From Panorpa germanica (lineage: Eukaryota > Arthropoda > Insecta > Mecoptera > Panorpidae), in contig CAVMBN010000228.1 in NCBI GenBank assembly GCA_963678705.1, positions 1-64,000 of the forward strand: a stretch of 64,000 bases of DNA, given 5' to 3'. The translations under genes were made by a program, and so were the position numbers. This document shows positions 57,691 through 64,000 of this stretch, in pieces. How positions within the stretch are numbered: the first letter of the stretch is position 1; the number at the start of each line of letters is the position of its first letter. Under the pieces are notes generated by a model. That model saw only the letters and a list, made by a program, of their open reading frames with translations. It made no database searches and was not told where the DNA came from.

Positions 57691-60600
57691 CCAACGCTTT
57701 TCAATGTTGATCCACTCAGTAAATTTTGCAGAACCTCCCGCTGCTCTAAAAACTTACTCTAAAAAGTACTCTTAAGAATCAACAAATTTGTTTCATGAAA
57801 TATATAAATTTTCTGTTACTTTTTAGACCTCAATCGAATTTAGCATTTCCTCAAGCAATTGCAATAAACTCTTGTCTGTGACTGATGTTATTTTTTATTA
57901 TTTAAACTTTTTCGCCTTGACTCGGTTGTAATTCGGTTTAACTCGCAATAAATTTCAATCTAACACGGTATAGTATACTTTTCTAAAGTTATCCAGCGTC
58001 TGGTCTTTTATATGAAGTTAGTCATTAACGCTGCCAACTTACAAATGACATAGTACCAACCGACACCGACATTGTCAGGCTTACCAACATTTAGTTCTGT
58101 ATTTGACTCAACACTTTTTGACTGAGTACTGTACCATTCTGCAGCAATCCGTGCCCCAAGTCGAACCGTGAATGATTTTTTACATTTTTACGTTTAGTTT
58201 CGCACGGTATGTGAATTGTTGTACATAAACCATAGAAAATTTAATTTTATGGTAAATCCAGTGACGTATCTTATGTGAAATACACCTAAAACATATTTAA
58301 AATACACATAGATGACTTACTACGCCAATACATCTTAGAAATTTGATTTAATAATGAGCCGGCTGGACATTTACAATTTAATTTATAATCCAATCATGTT
58401 AATCTTTATTCTTAATACGTACCCGACTTAAACACGAGTCCAGCCCTGTGGATTTGTCTTTTACGACATTCGTTGCTGAGGTATTCAGACAAAACAAACA
58501 CCAGAACAATTTATGACAAGGAATTAAAATAATTTAACGATGTTAATTGTAGTAATTCATACAAGCGTTACCGATGACCGTACAATGATAAAAATCCACG
58601 GCATTTTCCCACTGAATTTCTTATTCGCTAATATATATTGATAAGTATTACCTCAGACAGTTACATAACTACTTTACTCACCATTTTAGATAAATACTTA
58701 AATTCTGAATCCAACATTATAGTCTTCGAGATGAAAAACGAATTACAGGAGACCCTTTTTATAACAGACCCTAATCAATAAAAATCAGGACCACCTTTTT
58801 CTAAAGATTAACGTACACCTCTTCTCAGTATGGCAAAGGATGTTTTTTTATTTGATATAAAGTAAATACCTTTTACATTTCCCTTTTAAGGTCCCTTATT
58901 GCATGAATGTATAAGTACATGTTTTAACTGTTTTGTCGTTATATTCCATTTAATATCATTTTAATTAATTTAACTTAATCTATTTAAACTCTAACTCTTT
59001 GCCCATCGCTTTCTTTTAGCGCATTGCTGTGTTCTTCATCCTTCTTTTTCTTCCTTTCGATATGCGCTCTCCCTATTTCAGCCATCCAACTTCTTCTCTT
59101 CCTAGCCACAAGTAACAATTCATTCACGCTCTTTCTACTTTCCCAATACACCTACTCTTCACGCGTTCCAGCTTTTCCTCCTATTCCCCAAATATCCTGC
59201 TTACTGTTTTAATCTCCTCCTTCTTATAACTACTATCTTCCTCTTCGTTTACCAGCCTAAACCTTGTGATCATTTTAATATCATTGCTTCCTTGTTTTTC
59301 CAAATCCCTTCTTTATATACTTCATTTTTTAAAAGTGAAAAGAAGCGTGTGCAGTTATTAAAGGAAGGCAGTGAAGAGAAGCGGTGGATAGGGAGATAGA
59401 GAGAAGGAGCGAGGAAAGAGAAGGAAGGAAAGGGTCTCAATTTATGTGTTTTGTTTGTACTTTTATTGCTTCTTTTGGAAGAGTGAAAATGGGTAGATAG
59501 TATGTAATTAAGCACAATAATATGTAATTTATATTTTAATGGTAAAAATATTGCAATAAAATAAAATACTCTATTTTCTTTTAGAAAACGGACAACCTAC
59601 TAACGGTACTACTGAATTTTCCATACCCACATAATGATAAATATGCTATCAATGTTGCCATCTTTATAACAATTCATACATAGTGTATCTCTCAGTGGCT
59701 TAATGTTGCAATGTAGGCGCCAAGCAAGGTCATCCAAATATAGATAATCTTTGACATACATCTGAACAACGGCGTATAATAAATTCATTCAAATATTTAC
59801 ATGTTTTAGTGACATAATTTAACCACATCTTTTGAATAAAATCATGAAGTAAGCATCATACTGTAACAAAACCTCAAAATAAACTGGAACCGTGGGCTGA
59901 GCAAAGACAGACACTGGGTCTCGTGAAAACGTGATGTTCCTGACTTGCAGCATTGTTGTAAAACTACTACTACTACTACTACTATTAGTTGTTGCTGGTC
60001 ATAAAACAAAATCTCCAACACCGTCATTGGTATCGGCAGAGCAGTCGGTCCAACAGAGCAAATGAGCAACCAGTTTTTACATGCTGCATGATGGACAAGC
60101 AAGATATACTTGTTTGTCTGTTTAATGGGATTTTTAAATCTTATAAATGTTCCGTTTTTGGAGGTTAAGGTTAATGTAGAAGACAAGTGGTATATTTTAA
60201 ATAATGTTCTCTTGAAAGATTTAGGTTATAACAAGTTTACTTCATTTGTTTGTTTTCCGCGAATATTTTAAACTATGTACAGGGCCGGCTTTGTATACAA
60301 GAGTATGAGGTCCCAAATATAAGCAATGAAGTCAAATATCCAATTATTTATTAATAAGTCGCAATATTAAAGATATTTAGATTATTTATAGATATATATA
60401 TCTAGATTATTTACATTTGAAATAGTCCTTTCTGACTCTTTAATCAAGAATATCAGTTATAAAAATTAATATGTGCGTGACAATTTGCAATTTCTTTTAT
60501 ACAACAGAAACGCATACGAATGTGTGTGTAATACATCATTTACTACTAATACTAATAAGCCATGTATCCCATCAAGTTTTATATTACGATGGTTATTAAA

Positions 60601-61165
60601 AAGAAAAAATAATCTCTATTACTTATTTCTTAATTTCTTTTTCTTACTTATATGCTTTGCTTATAAAAAAACAGCAAAAATTAAGTTCAAATTTTATATA
60701 GCTTTAACTCTGTCAACTTTGGGATATATTTAAAACAAGAATAACGTCAAAATACGTACCCTAAAAAATGAGCTCACAAGTCCTTTCCACTTTGAGTACA
60801 TAAGGAATACATAATTAATCCTTGCGGAATGGGACTTCCACTAAGAATTTTTATGGAACTCCTTTACTATCGATTTACCATAAGTTAAAAGTCACAATTT
60901 ATTAAGGTGAGAGGTCAGTTATTAAGGGCAATTTAAGGTGACGTCATTCCGTTCTGCCACGCCATTCTAGTCCACTCCACTCCAAAAACGTGTCGTGTGT
61001 GAAAAGTTGTCTAGGTTTAAATGGTTTTAAAATCCAAAGGGAACGACTGTCAGTGGTGGGTTTAACAGATAATCTAGAAACAAAATGGCATATTAAACGT
61101 ATATTTTACGCACACGCTCGACCCCCTACTGTCTCCTTAACTTCTTAAAACTGTTTAAAGTTTAT
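57691..61165. other. Long region without a supported gene
   Basis: No recognisable domain appears in any frame. A frame of 114 codons on the minus strand (59842-60186) owes part of its length to an ACT microsatellite that reads as poly-Val. A pyrimidine-rich stretch near 59,000-59,230 gives an artificial frame. The 5 bp before 61166 (TTTAT) would be the left target duplication of the copia element. Confidence 0.35.
59963..59983. repeat. (ACT)7 microsatellite
   Basis: Seven perfect ACT units, then ATTAG. Confidence 0.95.
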
Positions 61166-61374
61166 TGTTGGATTTAAATTTAGCGCCCTCTCGGTATTGA
61201 CACTATTGTATCTTTCTTTCTACACACGGTAATACTGTAGTTAATACTATACTCTGTAATACCGTCCTACTATGTAATTCTATACTCTGTGACTCCATAA
61301 CTCATGTGTACATTTTAATTAAATAATAAACCTGATTAATATAAATTAATAGTTTATCTCTGCTAAATATAACA
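61166..61374 (+). repeat. 5' LTR of the copia element (about 209 bp)
   Basis: Starts TGTTGGATTTAAATTTAGCG and ends AAATATAACA, giving the TGTT...AACA ends common in insect copia elements. It is followed directly by the primer site. An AATAAA lies at 61325-61330. The partner LTR is outside the window, so the left edge is inferred from the motif. Confidence 0.75.
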
Positions 61375-61388
61375 GGTTATAAGCCCAG
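61375..61388 (+). other. Primer-binding site, initiator-Met tRNA half type
   Basis: GGTTATAAGCCCAG directly after the LTR resembles the primer site of Drosophila copia, which pairs with an internal part of initiator methionine tRNA rather than with its 3' end. Two bases differ from the form I know (AA in place of GG). Confidence 0.65.
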
Positions 61389-61532
61389 ATAAACCTAGAG
61401 ACGTTCAATGTGTGTTTTTCGGAAAAGTGGATAAAGACTTTTAGTGTGGTGAACATAACCTTAAAAAAAAAACGTGGCTGTTGAAACTGTTTCTGTTCTT
61501 CTTTGTGTATAAAGTGTTCTCAACGAATAAAA

Positions 61533-63137
61533 ATGGCATCGAATAATTCACTGGCATTAATCGAGAAGTTAACCGGCCGTGAAAACTATTCGACTTGGCA
61601 ATTCGCAGTGAAAACATACCTACAACACGAAGAATTATGGGATTGTATTGAGGTTACCCCGGCGTCACGCACAGATTCAAAACGTGATACAAAAGCGAAA
61701 ACAAAGTTAATTCTTCTGGTTGATCCGATCAATTACGTTCATATCCAAGAGGAAAACACGGCCAAAGGAGTTTGGGACAAATTAACTGCAGTGTTCGACG
61801 ACTCAGGACTTACACGCCGAGTTGGTCTGCTACGTGATTTATGTAACACATCGTTAAGTGGATGTCAAAATATAGAAGAGTATGTGAGCAAAATTATATC
61901 AACTGCTCACAAGCTGCGCAACATTGGCTTTAAAGTGGACGACGAGTGGCTCGGGACATTGCTGCTCTCCGGTTTGCCCGAATCATATCAACCAATGATT
62001 ATTGCGATCGAAAGCTCAGGCACAAAAATAACTGCAGACGGTGTTAAAGCAAAACTATTGCAAGATGTTAAAAATTTAGACAACAAAACAACGGCTTTTG
62101 CTGTCGACAAGAAGTTTCATAACAACTCTGTAAAGAAGAAGTTCTACAAGGGTGCGAGATGTTATTCCTGCAATCAATATGGACATAAACGCTCTGAATG
62201 CAACAAATACAAAACCATGAACAAGACACAAAAACCTAGCTCTTCTTATGCTGCTGTGTTTGTTGCATCATCCCACGATGGTGATGCTTGGTACATAGAC
62301 TACGGTGCTTCGGCACATATGACTAAGACCAAGAATATAATTGTAAAGGAAACTACCCCTATAACAAAGAACATTCGTGTTGCTGATAACAAAGTGTTAT
62401 CTGTGCAAATCTCAGGAGATGTCAGCTTAAACATTTATGACCAAAACGGGCAAGAGAATAAGATTCTGTTCACAAATGTCTTATATGTTCCTGAATTGGC
62501 AACTAATCTGATATCTGTAAGCCAAATTATTAAAAATGGAGGCCAAGTGAAATTTGATACCTCAGGCTGTGTGATCATGAACAGCAAAAATCAAATAATA
62601 GCAACTGCAAGCATTGTAAATAACATGTACCGGCTGAACATGCCTGAAAGCCTTGCGCACATGTCTAGTGTTGAACATGAAAAAGATGCTTTTTGCCGGC
62701 ACCAGAGGATAAGACATCTTAATTTCCAAACTTTGAAAAAATTGTCTGATAACACAGAGCATTTAACTTTCTCAGGAAATACAGAAAATCTGAAATGCAT
62801 AACATGTAAAGAAGGAAAGCAGACACGGTTACCTTTTAAAAGTGATGGAGTCACCAAAGCCCTAGAACTGGTTTATTCTGACGTATGTGGACCAATGGAA
62901 ACCCAGTCTCTCGGTGGGAGCAGATATTTTTTAACCTTCCTAGATGAATATTCCAAGAAGATTTCAGTATACTTTCTTCACAACAAGTCTGAAGTGCTCA
63001 GTAAATTTAAAGAATTCAAGCAAGAAGTTGAAAATCAATCGGATGCTCATATAAAGGTTCTTCGTACAGACAACGGACTTGAATACGATAACAAAGCCTT
63101 CTCTGATTACCTGAAAGGTGCCGGAATCATTCATTAG
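61533..63137 (+). pseudogene. Copia Gag-protease-integrase, ending at an in-frame TAG
   Basis: The first ATG (AAAAATGG context) is at 61533 and gives 534 residues. Residues 1-185 are the copia-type capsid region (LTGRENYSTWQFAVKTYL, ALIEKL). A CCHC zinc knuckle lies at C210, C213, H218, C223. The protease core reads WYIDYGASAHMT, where the usual D-S/T-G is D256-Y-G, so the catalytic triplet is altered. The pre-integrase motif, normally W-H-x-R-L-G-H, reads RHQRIRHLN. Integrase shows CITCKEGK, D450 (YSDVCGP) and D513 (RTDNGLE). The frame ends at TAG 63135-63137, at the codon after GIIH where glutamine is usual, which is a C-to-T change. Order and motifs are certain; activity is unlikely. Confidence 0.92.
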
Positions 63138-64000
63138 ACCACCACACCATACACGCCTGAACAGAATGGGACTGCGGAACGTATGAATCGGACACTGGTT
63201 GAAAAAGCGAAGTGCATGCTACTCAACGCTGGTCTGCCGAAGTTGTATTGGGCAGATGCAATACACACTGCTGCTTACATCATCAATCGTTCCCCAACCA
63301 AATCCTTAGCTTTCAAGACTCCTATGGAAATCTGGTCTGGACGCAAACCCAATGTTAATCATATGCGTATATTTGGCTGCGAAGCAATGGTTCATCTACC
63401 TAAAGAAAAACGCAGAAAATGGGATCCAAAGGCTCAAAGAATGATTTTCATCGGATACTGCGACCATACAAAAGGATACAGATTCACATTACCAAATACT
63501 AGAAAGGTAATAAAGAGCAGAGATGCTACATTTCTTGAATCCTCAGTGAAAAGAGATTTTGTTTCGGTAGAATTGAATGAGACAGAAACTGAAAATGACA
63601 AAACAAATACAAGAAAAGAAGATGTAAGAGAAAATGCAACAACGGAAGAGGACAGCTTGATTGACAACGACACAAATTTAGAAAGTTCATATGAAACAGA
63701 GAAAGGAAACAGGTCAACATCCGACAGTGAATACTTACCTAACACCAGAATTGATTCTCCTCCCGTCAGTAATGTGACATTGAGACCAAGAAATAAAAGA
63801 AAAAATAAGAATTTCAACTGTCCATGTACTGAACAACACACTCATCTGTGTTTATTCTCATCCTGTGTTCCTGTAACATATGAAGAAGCAGTACATTCAA
63901 TAAATAAAAATGAATGGAAAAAGTCAATCAATGAAGAACTTGATGCTCATAAGAAAAATGAAACCTGGACATTGATAGAAAAACCTCCAAATGCCAAAGT
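63138..64000 (+). pseudogene. Copia integrase end and reverse transcriptase start, continuing past the window
   Basis: This stretch stays open in the same frame as the upstream Gag-Pol from the TAG to the last base. It begins TTTPYTPEQNGTAERMNRT, which supplies the third integrase catalytic residue (the Glu of AERMNR), followed by the rest of integrase (WADAIHTAAYIINRSP, RIFGCEAMVHLPK, MIFIGYCDHTKGYR). An acidic and Ser/Thr-rich linker lies at about 63,550-63,780. The last part (YEEAVHSINKNEWKKSINEE ... NETWTLIEKPP) is the conserved opening of copia reverse transcriptase. There is only one nonsense codon between this and the start of Gag. Confidence 0.9.

Larger units (their letters stand above)
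61166..64000 (+). mobile_element. Ty1/copia-type LTR retrotransposon, 5' part
   Basis: A short LTR, an initiator-tRNA type primer site and a Gag-Pol frame in the order capsid, zinc knuckle, protease, integrase, start of RT define a Ty1/copia element (integrase before RT). It runs off the right window edge, so the rest of RT, RNase H and the 3' LTR are not seen. One TAG and altered residues in protease and the pre-integrase motif suggest this copy is inactive, although the frame is otherwise open. Confidence 0.93.

Noticed and set aside
59842-60186. 114-codon minus-strand frame as a gene
   Set aside because: It runs through an ACT microsatellite (poly-Val) and has no recognisable domain.
47880-60945. 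Several TGACGTCA palindromes as cAMP-response elements
   Set aside because: Short motif, no adjacent promoters; some lie beside inverted repeats and may belong to transposons.

Overview
The window looks like a repeat-dominated, AT-rich stretch of an arthropod (most likely insect) nuclear genome. The repeat families point there: an R1-clade LINE fragment, a Jockey-like LINE fragment, a BEL/Pao element, a Ty3/gypsy element, a Ty1/copia element with a primer-binding site of the insect-copia type, and PIF/Harbinger-type relics. I see no convincing intact host gene and no tRNA, rRNA or CRISPR locus. The species cannot be told from what is here.

Layout. (1) Positions 1-28909 are a head-to-tail satellite of about 18.2 copies of a 1,584-1,586 bp monomer, open at the left window edge. 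About 900 bp of each monomer is a frameshifted piece of an R1-clade LINE ORF2 (reverse transcriptase motifs A to C plus the C-terminal region); the other ~690 bp is an AT-rich spacer with a TATA-like motif and two GTAAGT donor-like motifs. From 9146 on, the array is built of three consecutive, different two-monomer duplications. (2) At 28910 the satellite stops at the 830-bp LTR of a minus-strand Ty3/gypsy element that runs to about 38.6 kb. Its pol order is protease, TARG1/OARD1-like macrodomain, spacer domain, reverse transcriptase, RNase H, integrase. It is broken by a 1.9-kb DNA transposon inserted at a TA dinucleotide (which also holds a tRNA-like SINE), by a frame break inside the macrodomain, by two TAA codons, and by loss of the 5' end. 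(3) 38.6-61.2 kb is unique-looking DNA peppered with small TIR elements, two PIF/Harbinger deletion derivatives, two Jockey-like fragments, a MADF-domain mini-gene relic and a complete non-autonomous BEL/Pao element (43393-46456). The BEL/Pao element has LTRs that read as identical, a GTTTC target duplication and one open frame that joins Gag to scraps of Pol and a membrane tail. (4) 61166-64000 is the 5' part of a plus-strand Ty1/copia element that runs off the window, with a changed protease motif and one nonsense codon.

The most notable items are the macrodomain carried inside a retrotransposon pol, the recently moved BEL/Pao derivative that kept an intact Gag-fusion frame while losing its enzymes, and the LINE-derived satellite with serial dimer duplications. 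The nesting gives a relative history: satellite, then gypsy, then DNA transposon and SINE. A separate nest is a TIR element, then BEL/Pao.
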